Positions 19,875 through 28,618 of a stretch of DNA of 64,000 bases are shown piece by piece (the first letter of the stretch is position 1; every line of letters starts with the position of its first letter). The DNA comes from Bifidobacterium dentium JCM 1195 = DSM 20436 (lineage in GTDB: Bacteria; Actinomycetota; Actinomycetes; Actinomycetales; Bifidobacteriaceae). The position numbers and the translations under genes are program-made. The notes below the pieces were generated by a model that made no database searches, was not told the DNA's origin, and worked only from the letters and a program-made list of their open reading frames with translations. The DNA lies in the NCBI RefSeq assembly GCF_001042595.1, contig NZ_AP012326.1:744001-808000 (forward strand), given 5' to 3'.

Positions 19875-20645
19875 TTATCGTACGTTGCGTTCGTAGATGT
19901 GCAGCATGCCTTTGAAGATGAGTTCCGGATCGTAGATGTCAATCATATCGGTGTCATCGGCGAACACGCGGCTTAATCCGCCGGTCGCCACCACGCGGAA
20001 GTCCTCGTCGATCTCACGATGGAACTGCATGATGGTGCGTTCGATACCGCCCAGGAAGTTATAGTACAGGCCCGCCTGCATGGCAGGTTTCGTGCTTGTG
20101 GCGAGAATCGACTTCGGGCGCGTGATCTCCACCTCGGGCAGCTGTGCGGTCGCATCCCATAACGCCGCCGCGCCGGTTCGGATGCCCGTGGTGATGAGCC
20201 CGCAGATCACCGACGCGTCGGCCGTCACATAGTTGAACGTGGTGGCCGTGCCGAAATCCGCCACCAGAATCGGTCCGCCATACTCGTAATATGCTCCCGC
20301 GCAGTCGGCGATGCAGTCGGCACCCATGCTTTTCGGATTGTCTATGCGGATATTGATGCCGGTTTTGACGCCCGGACCCACGATCATCGGATCGATGTCA
20401 AGGAACTTCACGATGCTCGCGCGGAACGAATGCATGACCTTCGGCACCACGGAGGAGATGATCACGTCATCTACATCCCCCGGCGCGAAACCGCTCAGTT
20501 TAAGGAATTGCGTGATCATCAGACCATACTCGTCGGAGGTATGGTTCGCCTTCGTGGTGATGCGGTACGTGCCTGCGATCCTGCCATCGTGGATGAATCC
20601 GAGCACGACGTTGGTGTTGCCGATGTCCACTGCGATCAAAAGCAT
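19875..20645 (-). CDS. coaX: Type III pantothenate kinase
   Basis: 256 residues. It phosphorylates pantothenate in the first step of coenzyme A synthesis. The opening MLLIAVDIGNTNVVLGFIHD is the phosphate-1 motif of the ASKHA fold. NPKSMGADCIADCAGAY, then ILVADFGTATTFNYV (phosphate-2), and VVATGGLSRVFA near the end complete the family pattern. ATG at 20645 has AAGGAG seven bases ahead. The longer frame upstream overlaps coaBC and is unlike the family. It directly follows coaBC on the same strand (11-base gap), so two steps of CoA synthesis are co-transcribed. Confidence 0.95.
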   Translation of the reverse strand: MLLIAVDIGNTNVVLGFIHDGRIAGTYRITTKANHTSDEYGLMITQFLKLSGFAPGDVDDVIISSVVPKVMHSFRASIVKFLDIDPMIVGPGVKTGINIRIDNPKSMGADCIADCAGAYYEYGGPILVADFGTATTFNYVTADASVICGLITTGIRTGAAALWDATAQLPEVEITRPKSILATSTKPAMQAGLYYNFLGGIERTIMQFHREIDEDFRVVATGGLSRVFADDTDMIDIYDPELIFKGMLHIYERNVR

Positions 20646-20656
20646 GCCAAACTCCT

Positions 20657-21952
20657 TTACGATTCCTGGGAACCCTGTTCGCCGGCCACGTCGACATGCA
20701 GTCCGGCAAGTTCCGTGAGCATACGTTCGGCCAGGTTCCGTTTGCTCATCTTCTGCCAATGTTCGATATGAGGCCGCTCCGGGATCGATCCCGGCCGAAG
20801 CACGGTCACCACATTCGTGTCGGCGGCAAAACCGGCGCCCGGCGTGCGCAGATCGTTCGCGACCAGCATGTCGCAATGCTTGGAAGCGAGCTTTTTCGCC
20901 GCGTTGCCTTCAAGATCCTGCGTTTCCATGGCGAAGCCGCACAACGTCTGCCCGTCGCGTTTGTTGGTGCCCGCCCAAGCGAGAATGTCGGGATTCGACA
21001 CCAGTTCAAGCGTAATGCGCTCGCGTCCGTTTTTCTTGATTTTCTCGGCGGACCGCTCGGCCGGACGGAAGTCGCCGACGGCCGCGGCCATGATGGTGAT
21101 GTCGGCATTCGCAAACGCATCCTGCACGGCCCGGAACATCTCCTGGGCGCTCCGCACGTTGACGACATCGACGCCATGCGGCGCCTGAAGCGAAACCGGT
21201 CCGGACACCAGCGTCACCTTCGCGCCCATGTCCCGCGCCCGTTCGGCGATGGCATAGCCCATCTTGCCCGTCGAATGATTCGTCAGATAGCGTACCGGAT
21301 CGAGCGGTTCCTGCGTAGGACCGGCGGTGACCAGTACGTTGCGTCCCTTCAACGGCAGCGAATTGTCCGGAAGATCGCCGTGCAACAGATCCGCCACGGC
21401 CGCTTCGATGCCGGCCGGCTCCTCCATACGTCCCTTGCCGATGTCGCGACAGGCAAGCATGCCGGATTCCGGCTCCACGATCGTCCAGCCAAGTTCCCGG
21501 CACGTCTGCAGATTGCGTTGCGTCACGGCATTGGCATACATGTGCACGTTCATGGCGGGGCATAGCACCTTCGGGCCCTCGTCATAGGCGAGAATCGTGC
21601 TCGTCAGCTGATCGTCGGCGATGCCGCATGCGATTTTCGCAATCGAATCGGCGCTCGCCGGCGCCACCACCAAAATGTCGGCCCACTTCGCGTCATCCAC
21701 ATGATTGATCTGCGTGGAGTGCATAGCCGTTGCGGAAACATCGCCGTCAGTACGCTGGGCGGCGAACATCGCCGTGCGTGTCGGCGTATGCGTCAGTGAC
21801 GTGAACGTCAATGGAGTGACGAACTCCTGCGCGGCCGCGGTCATCACCACACGCACCTCATGGCCCTGCTTGCTCCAGTCGGAGGCGAGATGGCAGGCCT
21901 TGAAGGCGGCGATGCTACCGGTGACCCCAAGAAGAATATGCGCAGTGGTCAT
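20657..21952 (-). CDS. coaBC: Bifunctional phosphopantothenoylcysteine decarboxylase / phosphopantothenate--cysteine ligase
   Basis: 431 residues. The N-terminal flavoprotein decarboxylase (CoaC) begins ILLGVTGSIAAFKACHLASD and contains the PXMNXXM-type segment CPAMNVHMYANAV and the Cys-bearing GMLACRDIGKGRM. The C-terminal ligase (CoaB) begins NVLVTAGPTQEPLDPVRYLT and includes NHSTGKMGYAIAE and MAAAVGDFRP. The two domains convert 4'-phosphopantothenate with cysteine to 4'-phosphopantetheine. It pairs with coaX downstream. CoA synthesis uses cysteine, which connects it loosely to the sulfur genes in this window. Confidence 0.95.
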   Translation of the reverse strand: MTTAHILLGVTGSIAAFKACHLASDWSKQGHEVRVVMTAAAQEFVTPLTFTSLTHTPTRTAMFAAQRTDGDVSATAMHSTQINHVDDAKWADILVVAPASADSIAKIACGIADDQLTSTILAYDEGPKVLCPAMNVHMYANAVTQRNLQTCRELGWTIVEPESGMLACRDIGKGRMEEPAGIEAAVADLLHGDLPDNSLPLKGRNVLVTAGPTQEPLDPVRYLTNHSTGKMGYAIAERARDMGAKVTLVSGPVSLQAPHGVDVVNVRSAQEMFRAVQDAFANADITIMAAAVGDFRPAERSAEKIKKNGRERITLELVSNPDILAWAGTNKRDGQTLCGFAMETQDLEGNAAKKLASKHCDMLVANDLRTPGAGFAADTNVVTVLRPGSIPERPHIEHWQKMSKRNLAERMLTELAGLHVDVAGEQGSQES

Positions 21953-22107
21953 GGCTTCACAGGTCCTTCCATAGAGCGAGCCGACGACGAGGTCAAGTAT
22001 ATATCGAAGCGGATGCGGCCGCGGGTACGCCGAGCGGTAGAATCAGACAGTGGTGATCGACCCGGTATGGGCGGTCAACCATGCATCGCAATCACATAGG
22101 AGCAAAC

Positions 22108-23742
22108 ATGTCGCAACCTTCAGGTGCGCACGGCGAAACCGGCGCAACCGAAACGAAGACCAATGCGGCGAGCACCGACGCGACGCTCAACGCGCGCGTC
22201 AAATCGCCGAAACCCAGCGGATTCAACAAGTGGATCCCCATCATCATCGCAGCCGTCGTCACACTCGCCGTCATCATCGGCATCGCGGTGGTGCGCAACG
22301 GCGGCAAAACCGACGGATCCGCCAACACTGCGAATACCGCCGATACCGTGACCATCGGGCTCAAACTCGCGCCCGTCAGCCTCGACATCCGCCACCAATC
22401 CGGTTCCGCCATCGAGCAGGTGCTCATCGGCAACGTCTACGAGGCGCTGCTGTCGCGCGATTCCGACAATCAGGTGCAGCCGGGGCTCGCCAAAAGCTGG
22501 GACATTTCCGAAGACGGCAAGACCTATACCTTCCATCTCAACAAGAACATGAGCTTCTCCAACGGCGACAAGCTCGACGCCGAAGACGTGGCATGGTCCA
22601 TCAATCAGCTCAAGGAACAGCAGTACTACAACGCCAATCAGGTGGCGAGCCTCGAAAAAGCCATAGCCGTCGACGCCGACACCGTGCAACTCACGCTGTC
22701 GAGTCCCGACTCCAACCTGCTATGGTACCTGACCGGCCGCCCGGGTCTCGTATTCGACAAGCAGGCCAAGTATGACGCGAAAACCGAGGCCATCGGCTCC
22801 GGGCCGTATACGGTCGAATCCTTCGACTCCAGCAGCAAGATGGTGCTCAAGGCCAATCCGAAGTATTGGGGCACCGCACACAAGGCCGTCACGCAGAACG
22901 TGATCCTGCGGTTCCTGACCGATGACAATGCGGCGGTCAACGCCCTGAAAAGCGGTGACGTGGACGTGCTCTCCCCGGTCAACGCCACGCTTGCGAAATC
23001 GCTGGACGCCAAAACCTACAAGGTTTCCGCGGCCGACGGCAGCGACAAATACGTGCTCGCCTTCAATTGCACCAACGCCAAGCTTTCCGACAAGCGCGTA
23101 CGGCAGGCCATCCGCTACGCCATCAACCATAAGGAAATCATCGCCTCCAGAGGAGACGTCGACTATGCGCTCGGCGGTCCGATCCCATCCGTCGACCCCG
23201 GCTACGAGGACCTGACCGACCTGTACCCGTACGACCTCGACAAGGCCAAGTCCCTTATGGCCGAAGCCGGCTACTCCACCGACAAGCCGCTTACGCTCAC
23301 CCTTACCTACGCCAATACGTACGGCACCGAACTCGGCGACCAGCTACGCAGCCAACTTGCCGACATCGGCATCGAACTGAACATCAACTATGTGGAATTC
23401 TCCACATGGCTGCAGGATGTGCACGCCAACGGCGACTACGAACTGTCGCTGGTGGACCATGCCGAAAGCCATGATTTCTACAAGTGGACCACGCCGGACT
23501 ACTACTACCATTACGACAACAAGGAAGTGCAATCGCTGTATGCCAAGGCGTTGGCCGCGACCGACGATGCCTCCCGCGACGACTACCTCAGACAGGCGGC
23601 GAAGATCGTCAGCGAGGATGCGCCGGCGGACTGGCTGTTCGGATACCGCGTGAGCGTGGCCTATAGCAGGAACATCTCCGGATTCCCGGAGAAACTCAGC
23701 CAGACGGTACTGCCGCTGTGGCAGATATCCAAGGCGCAATAG
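22108..23742 (+). CDS. Peptide ABC transporter substrate-binding protein, membrane-anchored
   Basis: 544 residues of the family-5 (Dpp/Opp) binding-protein fold: PVSLDIRHQSGSAIEQVLIG, YEALLSRDSDNQVQPGLAKS, and FHLNKNMSFSNGDKLDAEDV are diagnostic. The N-terminus is unusual. A hydrophilic stretch of about 40 residues precedes a single hydrophobic helix (WIPIIIAAVVTLAVIIGIAV) with no Cys lipobox, so it seems to be held by a transmembrane anchor rather than by lipid. ATG 22108 has AGGAG at good distance. It heads a complete five-gene dipeptide/oligopeptide-type importer. Confidence 0.93.
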   Translation: MSQPSGAHGETGATETKTNAASTDATLNARVKSPKPSGFNKWIPIIIAAVVTLAVIIGIAVVRNGGKTDGSANTANTADTVTIGLKLAPVSLDIRHQSGSAIEQVLIGNVYEALLSRDSDNQVQPGLAKSWDISEDGKTYTFHLNKNMSFSNGDKLDAEDVAWSINQLKEQQYYNANQVASLEKAIAVDADTVQLTLSSPDSNLLWYLTGRPGLVFDKQAKYDAKTEAIGSGPYTVESFDSSSKMVLKANPKYWGTAHKAVTQNVILRFLTDDNAAVNALKSGDVDVLSPVNATLAKSLDAKTYKVSAADGSDKYVLAFNCTNAKLSDKRVRQAIRYAINHKEIIASRGDVDYALGGPIPSVDPGYEDLTDLYPYDLDKAKSLMAEAGYSTDKPLTLTLTYANTYGTELGDQLRSQLADIGIELNINYVEFSTWLQDVHANGDYELSLVDHAESHDFYKWTTPDYYYHYDNKEVQSLYAKALAATDDASRDDYLRQAAKIVSEDAPADWLFGYRVSVAYSRNISGFPEKLSQTVLPLWQISKAQ

Positions 23743-23825
23743 CCTCTCGGCCACGAGTGGCGCATACTGGCCTTCCGTTCGTGACGCTGACACGTTGCGA
23801 TTTGAAATGGTGAAAGAGACATATC

Positions 23826-24806
23826 ATGAGATTCCTCGGTAAGCGGCTTCTGCTGTTTGTGGGGGCGTTGGTAGGGTTATCGCTGCTGGTGTTTGCGCTG
23901 CTGCGAATCCTGCCGGGCGATGTGGCGGCCGTGGTGGCCGGCACCAATGCGACGGCGGAACGGTTGACGTCGCTGCGCGCGCAGATGGGGCTGGATAAGT
24001 CGTATGCGGCGCAGTATGGCGATTGGGTGCTCGGCTTGCTGCACGGTGATCTCGGCACTTCCGTGGTCAGCGGCAAGGCGGTGTCCGCACAGGTGTCCTC
24101 GCGCGCTTCCGTCACCTTCCCGCTGATCGTGCTGAGCCTGCTGATTGCGCTGGCGATCGGACTGCCACTCGGATGCGCGGCGGTGTTGACCCGCAATGTG
24201 CGGCTGCGCGGGGTGTTCCATGCGGCTGCGATCGTAGCCGGTGCGATTCCGGCGCTGTGGGGCGGCTTGCTGTTGATTCTGCTGTTCTCGAAGGGCATTG
24301 GACTGATGGGATTGCTGCCTTCGCAGGGATTCCCGGACGCGGGATGGGCCGCTCCGCTGAGCGCGATGGCCGCGCTGGTTTTGCCGGCTTTGGCCACAGG
24401 CATTACCGCAGGTGCTTCGATTATGCGTTACACGCGTGCCGCGGTGGGGGACATGGCTTCCTCCCAGGCGGTCGCCATGGCCATGGCGTGCGGCATGACA
24501 CGCAGGCAGGCCGTGTTGCGTGTGGCTTTGCGTCTGGCGATTCCGCAGCTGGTGTCGGTGATTGGCCTGACCTTCGCGCAGATGGTCACCGGGGTGATGG
24601 TGGTGGAGAACCTGTTCGCGCTTCCTGGCCTCGGTTCGATGCTGGTCACCGACGTCGGCAATCGGGATCTGACCGCGGTGCAGAGCGAACTGTTCCTGCT
24701 GGCGGCGTTTTTCCTGTTTCTGGGACTGCTGGTCGACCTGCTGCATCGCATGCTCGATCCGCGACTGAAGAATGCGACCATTGGTTCGGGTGAGGTGCTT
24801 TCATGA
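23826..24806 (+). CDS. Peptide ABC transporter permease (DppB type)
   Basis: 326 residues. The opening MRFLGKRLLLFVGALVGLSL with LRILPGDVAA is the DppB/OppB N-terminus. Six membrane helices follow, with the coupling loop AMACGMTRRQAVLRVALRLA and the late block MVTGVMVVENLFALPGLGSM. It begins 83 bases after the binding protein, behind GGTGAAAGAGA, and its stop overlaps the start of the next permease (ATGA), showing translational coupling. It forms the channel of the importer with the next gene. Confidence 0.94.
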   Translation: MRFLGKRLLLFVGALVGLSLLVFALLRILPGDVAAVVAGTNATAERLTSLRAQMGLDKSYAAQYGDWVLGLLHGDLGTSVVSGKAVSAQVSSRASVTFPLIVLSLLIALAIGLPLGCAAVLTRNVRLRGVFHAAAIVAGAIPALWGGLLLILLFSKGIGLMGLLPSQGFPDAGWAAPLSAMAALVLPALATGITAGASIMRYTRAAVGDMASSQAVAMAMACGMTRRQAVLRVALRLAIPQLVSVIGLTFAQMVTGVMVVENLFALPGLGSMLVTDVGNRDLTAVQSELFLLAAFFLFLGLLVDLLHRMLDPRLKNATIGSGEVLS

Positions 24807-25672
24807 ACGATCGTATGCATGCCCTGCGAGTCGTGCTGCAATCCATGTGGAACCGTGCGGGCGGCCGCTATGCGCTTATCGTGATGGGTCTGTGGCTGCT
24901 GGTGTCGGCGATTTCATTGGCATGGACGCCGTATTCGCTGTTGGCCACCGACGGTTTCAACACATGGGGCTCGCCGTCCTCTGCGCACCTGTTGGGTACC
25001 GATGGTGTGGGTGCGGACGTACTGAGCTGGCTGATGGCCGGTTCTCGTACGAATCTCATGATCGCCGTGCTTACGGTGGCGGTCTCGGCCGCGTTCGGCC
25101 TGCTGCTCGTCGCCGCCATGGTGTCGCGTCATGGCGCGTTCTCATCGGTTTCCGTGGTCGTCGTGGATGCGTTGATTTCGATTCCGACGGTACTCGTCGC
25201 ACTGATTCTGTCCGTACCGTTCGGCGCGTCCGTGGTGGTGATCGTCGCCGCCTGCGGATTCGCGTACGGGCTGAATCTGGCGCGAATCCTAAGACCTTCC
25301 GCTCTGCTGGCCGCACGTTCGGCATACGTGGAATCGGCCATATGGTCGGGAGCCGGCCCGATTCGCGTGTTCTTCACGCATATTGTGCCGAACACGTTGC
25401 CGGTACTGTCGGTGCAGCTGTCGATGAGCGCCGGAACCTCGCTGCTCGCGGAGGCCGGCCTGACCTATCTCGGCGTCGGCGTCGGCGCGGGCGTCCCCAG
25501 CTGGGGACATTCCCTTGCCACATCCGTGCGGTTCATCAGCATCCACCCGTTGGCCGTGGTATGGCCGGGCCTGGTCGTGACGCTTGTGGTCATAGCGTTG
25601 AATCTGTTCGGCGATGCCCTGCGTGACGCCATCGATCCGCTGGTCAATCCGGCATTGAGGGAGGTCGCATGA
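24803..25672 (+). CDS. Peptide ABC transporter permease (DppC type)
   Basis: 289 residues. It has the DppC/OppC features HLLGTDGVGADVLSWLMAGS near residue 70 and, in the coupling region, SAIWSGAGPIRVFFTHIVPN, followed by AGTSLLAEAGLTYLGVGVGA and PSWGH. About six membrane helices. It overlaps the preceding and following genes by four bases at each end (ATGA), so the four downstream genes should be translated as one unit. It pairs with the DppB-like subunit. Confidence 0.94.
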   Translation: MNDRMHALRVVLQSMWNRAGGRYALIVMGLWLLVSAISLAWTPYSLLATDGFNTWGSPSSAHLLGTDGVGADVLSWLMAGSRTNLMIAVLTVAVSAAFGLLLVAAMVSRHGAFSSVSVVVVDALISIPTVLVALILSVPFGASVVVIVAACGFAYGLNLARILRPSALLAARSAYVESAIWSGAGPIRVFFTHIVPNTLPVLSVQLSMSAGTSLLAEAGLTYLGVGVGAGVPSWGHSLATSVRFISIHPLAVVWPGLVVTLVVIALNLFGDALRDAIDPLVNPALREVA

Positions 25673-26457
25673 GCGTAACCATCCGCAATCTCACCATCGT
25701 CATCGGCGGCAAAGCGATCGTCAGCCATGTCGATCTGGATATCGCCGACGGCGAGCGCGTCGGACTGATCGGCTCGTCGGGTTCCGGCAAATCCATGATT
25801 GCCAAGGCCATGATGGGGCTGCTGCCAGCCACTGCGCAGGTGAGTGGCTCCATCGAAATGGGTGGCAGGCGGATCGTCGGCGCTACCGACGCCGATATCG
25901 CCGATTTGCGTGGACGTTATGTGGGCATGGTGTTCCAGAATCCGGCTGCGGCGCTGAATCCGGTGATGACCGTGGCACAGCAGATCGGCCTTCCCCTGTA
26001 TCTGCATTACGATCTGACGGCGGCGGAACGTGCGGAGCGCATCAGGGTCATGCTTGCCAAGGTGGGGCTTGACGAGGATGTGTTGCGCAAATATCCGCAT
26101 GAACTGTCCGGCGGCCAGCAGCAACGCGTCGGCATCGCGACCGCGCTGGTCTCCTCCCCTCATCTGATCATTGCGGACGAGCCGACCACGGCGCTGGATT
26201 CCATCACCCAGCGGCAGATCGTCGGCTTGTTGACTTCGCTGGTGGACGATGCCGGAGCCTCCATGCTGTTCATCACGCATGATTTTGCGGTATTGCATCA
26301 TGCGACCACACGATGCTATGTGCTTGAGCGCGGCGGCATCATCGAATCGGGGGCAACGGCGGATCTACTGGCTTCGCCGCATACCGGGCAGGCCATACGG
26401 CTGGTTGAGGCGGCTCGGGAACTGTCGCTTACGACGAAGGAGTCCGATCGTGTCTGA
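25669..26457 (+). CDS. Peptide ABC transporter ATP-binding protein (DppD type)
   Basis: 262 residues. Walker A is GSSGSGKSM, the Q-loop is MVFQNPAAALNPVMT, the signature [15 protein letters not shown], Walker B LIIADEPTTALD and the switch His lies in MLFITHDFAVLHH. The start overlaps the permease stop (ATGA). The chain is shorter than typical DppD (about 330) and lacks the C-terminal Fe-S-like Cys motif seen in many members. Together with the next ATPase it drives the importer. Confidence 0.93.
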   Translation: MSVTIRNLTIVIGGKAIVSHVDLDIADGERVGLIGSSGSGKSMIAKAMMGLLPATAQVSGSIEMGGRRIVGATDADIADLRGRYVGMVFQNPAAALNPVMTVAQQIGLPLYLHYDLTAAERAERIRVMLAKVGLDEDVLRKYPHELSGGQQQRVGIATALVSSPHLIIADEPTTALDSITQRQIVGLLTSLVDDAGASMLFITHDFAVLHHATTRCYVLERGGIIESGATADLLASPHTGQAIRLVEAARELSLTTKESDRV

Positions 26458-27211
26458 CATCGTGTTGCAGGGGCGTGGCATCGACAGGTATTTCGGTTCG
26501 GGAAAGCACCGCAGGCAGGTGTTGTTCGGTGTCGATATCGATGTCTATGCGGGTGAGTGCCTGGCGGTGATCGGCGGTTCCGGTTCCGGTAAAACCACGC
26601 TTACGCGGGTGTTGCTCGGACTGGAATCCTCGGATGGCGGCGACATCACCTATCAGGGGGTTGGCATCGTTGGTGGCGCGGAACGATTGCGCCGGCAGTC
26701 TGGTCTGGTGTTCCAGGACCCGTTCGGCTCCCTTGACCCACGTTGGCGTATTGAACGTTCCATCGCCGAGCCGTTGCGTCTGCATCATCCCGACTGGTCG
26801 GACGAGCGCGTGGGCGCCCGCGTGGCCGAGTCGTTGCGTATGGTCGATTTGGATCCGAAGGATTTCCTCAACCGTTTTCCCATGGATCTTTCCGGCGGGC
26901 AGGCGCAACGGGCGGCGATAGCGCGCGCCATCGTGGATCATCCGCGGATTCTGCTTGCCGACGAGCCGATGAGCGCCATTGACGTGGCCGCAAGAATCCG
27001 AATTCTTGATTCCTTCCGGCGAATTCGACAGGCGGAGCCGGACATGGCGTTGATTATGGTCTCGCATGATCTTGGCGTGGTACGGCATATCGCCGACCGC
27101 ATCATGGTACTGCATGACGGACGGGTGGAGGAGAGCGGCCTGACCGGTGAGGTGCTGGACGCTCCGCGGCGCGACTACACCCGTGAGCTGATTCGGGCAG
27201 CCTCGCTGTAA
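26450..27211 (+). CDS. Peptide ABC transporter ATP-binding protein (DppF type)
   Basis: 253 residues starting at GTG 26450, which has AAGGAG seven bases ahead and overlaps the DppD-like gene by eight bases. The longer frame upstream is only a shadow of that gene. It has Walker A GGSGSGKTTL, a Q-loop in LVFQDPFGSLDPRW (the pattern typical of DppF/OppF), signature LSGGQAQRAAIARAI, Walker B ILLADEPMSAID and the switch His in MVSHDLGVVRHI. The last 37 bases overlap the 3' end of the oppositely transcribed sensor gene. Confidence 0.93.
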   Translation: MSDIVLQGRGIDRYFGSGKHRRQVLFGVDIDVYAGECLAVIGGSGSGKTTLTRVLLGLESSDGGDITYQGVGIVGGAERLRRQSGLVFQDPFGSLDPRWRIERSIAEPLRLHHPDWSDERVGARVAESLRMVDLDPKDFLNRFPMDLSGGQAQRAAIARAIVDHPRILLADEPMSAIDVAARIRILDSFRRIRQAEPDMALIMVSHDLGVVRHIADRIMVLHDGRVEESGLTGEVLDAPRRDYTRELIRAASL

Positions 27212-27981
27212 CCGGTGCGATTTGGCTGGCCCGTCCGTTGCGCGATGGTCAACATGAGCATTGCGTGATCGGCATCCCGTTGTACGACCAGATCGCCGCC
27301 GCATAGCATCCGCATCCGTTCGCGGACGTTGCTGAGATCGATGATCGCCTGCCGGTCGTCCTTCAGACGGGTGCATGGCGCGTCGGACATGACCTGTACG
27401 TACCAGTATTGCCGTTCCTTCCATGAGCTGACCGTCAGATGAAGGCCGCTTTTGGAAGTTCTGCCATAGAGCAGCATGTATTCGATGACCGTCTGCAAGG
27501 ACATGGGAGGAATCCGGAACGCTTGCTCCTCGAGTCGCCAATCGACGTGGATGGTTTCCGTCGGATCGAGTTGCTCCAACTTGATGTATGACTTGCAGAA
27601 AGCGACCTCGTCGATGAGCGGTACGGTCTGGTCGTTGCCGAATACCGACAGATTGCCACGCAGATATGCGGAGAAGTCGGCGATGATGCGGCGGGCCTTG
27701 GAGGGATCCTCATCGCATAGCTCCTCAATGGCGGTCAGTGAGTTGAAGATGACATGCGGCTGCCCGGCGAGTGTGATGGTTTTGCTGATGGCCAGATCGA
27801 TTTCGTGCTGCAGTGCGCGTTGCGCGTTGCGACGTTCATGCAGCACGTACAGGAGTACCAGCGCCATCAATGTCCCGATGATGAGGGTGATGACGGCCAG
27901 ATGCCGCAATTCGATGACGTACGTTGAATCCGCGGACGCGAATGCCCATGCGAATGGGTTTCGTACGTGTGTCGGATTCAT
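27175..27981 (-). CDS. LytS-like sensor kinase homologue, probably degenerate
   Basis: 268 residues from ATG 27981, which has GGGGGG close upstream. One membrane helix lies at residues 24-47 (HLAVITLIIGTLMALVLLYV), then a coiled linker, then a His_kinase-type box QPHVIFNSLTAIEEL with His76. The ATP-binding half is weak: the expected ENAIKHG N-box reads IEYMLLYG, and the G-box before NVRERM is missing (IIDLSNVRERMRML). No response-regulator gene is adjacent. It may have lost kinase activity or act as a partner or phosphatase. Its 3' end overlaps the peptide-transport ATPase by 37 bases. Confidence 0.72.
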   Translation of the reverse strand: MNPTHVRNPFAWAFASADSTYVIELRHLAVITLIIGTLMALVLLYVLHERRNAQRALQHEIDLAISKTITLAGQPHVIFNSLTAIEELCDEDPSKARRIIADFSAYLRGNLSVFGNDQTVPLIDEVAFCKSYIKLEQLDPTETIHVDWRLEEQAFRIPPMSLQTVIEYMLLYGRTSKSGLHLTVSSWKERQYWYVQVMSDAPCTRLKDDRQAIIDLSNVRERMRMLCGGDLVVQRDADHAMLMLTIAQRTGQPNRTGYSEAARISSRV

Positions 27982-28261
27982 GTTCCCCCCTGATGCCCGA
28001 GTACGCGGGTTCCTTCTCTTGTGCACCATAGCGGATGAACCGTATCAGAAGCGTATCTGACGACCCTGTAAGGCGGCGTCAAGTCCAAGATGCCGTTTGT
28101 GCGGAAACGATGGGGAGAGGTTGGTGGGCTCATCGGTAAGGTCATTCATGCCGGTCTTTGCGAAATCGGTTAAGCGTCGAGCGTTCACGTGTCGCAGCTG
28201 TTGCCGGTGTGGTGGTGACCGTGTTGCGCAGGGGGTGACACGCCGATGTCCGAGGGTGTGG

Positions 28262-28332
28262 TATTGTTTGAGCCATGTTCAATTTCTCATGTTGTTGCTG
28301 TCGCTGACCAACCGCCCGAGGGGCGCGCGGTT
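28262..28332 (+). promoter_or_regulatory. Putative cysteine-responsive leader of the cbs-metB operon
   Basis: TATTGT (28263-28268) could be a -10 box placing the transcript start at the ATG of the Cys-rich peptide (28275). Three bases after its stop, AACC-GCCC-GAG-GGGC...GGTT (28310-28332) forms a hairpin that a paused or terminating ribosome would partly cover. This is the layout of ribosome-mediated attenuation. The promoter call is weak and the mechanism is inferred. Confidence 0.4.
28275..28307 (+). CDS. Candidate Cys-rich leader peptide (MFNFSCCCCR)
   Basis: ATG 28275 to TGA 28305-28307 encodes ten residues, MFNFSCCCCR, with four consecutive Cys codons (TGT TGT TGC TGT). It lies 312 bases upstream of cbs-metB, whose products make cysteine from homocysteine. 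Runs of codons for the end product are the signature of attenuator leaders, and Cys-rich leader peptides upstream of sulfur genes are known in other actinobacteria. No clear Shine-Dalgarno precedes the ATG, so it would have to be leaderless or weakly translated. A competing frame overlaps it. Confidence 0.45.
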   Translation: MFNFSCCCCR

Positions 28333-28618
28333 CATCGACGCATAACTTGAGATAGGACATTCTTCAGCGTCTGCATGCTGCAGACGGTTGTGAATCGTCA
28401 GCCTTTCGTTCTTCCGACGGCATGAGTGCCGCGGTTGGAAAACATGCGCAACGCAACGAATCCCATAACCATGTACGGTGCGGACGAGCGAAGAACATAC
28501 GACATCACAACGAGTCCCGTTTCAACACTGCACGTGACATCGCGAGCTTCTCGAACACAACGAACACGACGCTTGAATATCGAAAGCCCCCGAAACCACA
28601 CTGCACAAAGGAAACGCC

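Larger units (their letters stand above)
27982..28618. other. Region between the sensor gene and cbs: leader-peptide candidate, otherwise no gene
   Basis: Of these 637 bases, only the short Cys-rich frame at 28275-28307 and the hairpin after it stand out. A second small frame, ATG 28289 to TAA 28345 (MLLLSLTNRPRGARFIDA), overlaps it in another register. CGGCATGAGTGCCG (28419-28432) can form a small hairpin. AAAGGAAACGCC directly before 28619 is the ribosome-binding site of cbs. I see no known riboswitch. Confidence 0.5.

Noticed and set aside
28097-28345. Open frame of 82 codons upstream of cbs
   Set aside because: Cys/Arg-rich, no domain and no good start. Only its end overlaps the leader region, where the ATG 28289 frame is kept as a competitor to the Cys-rich peptide.
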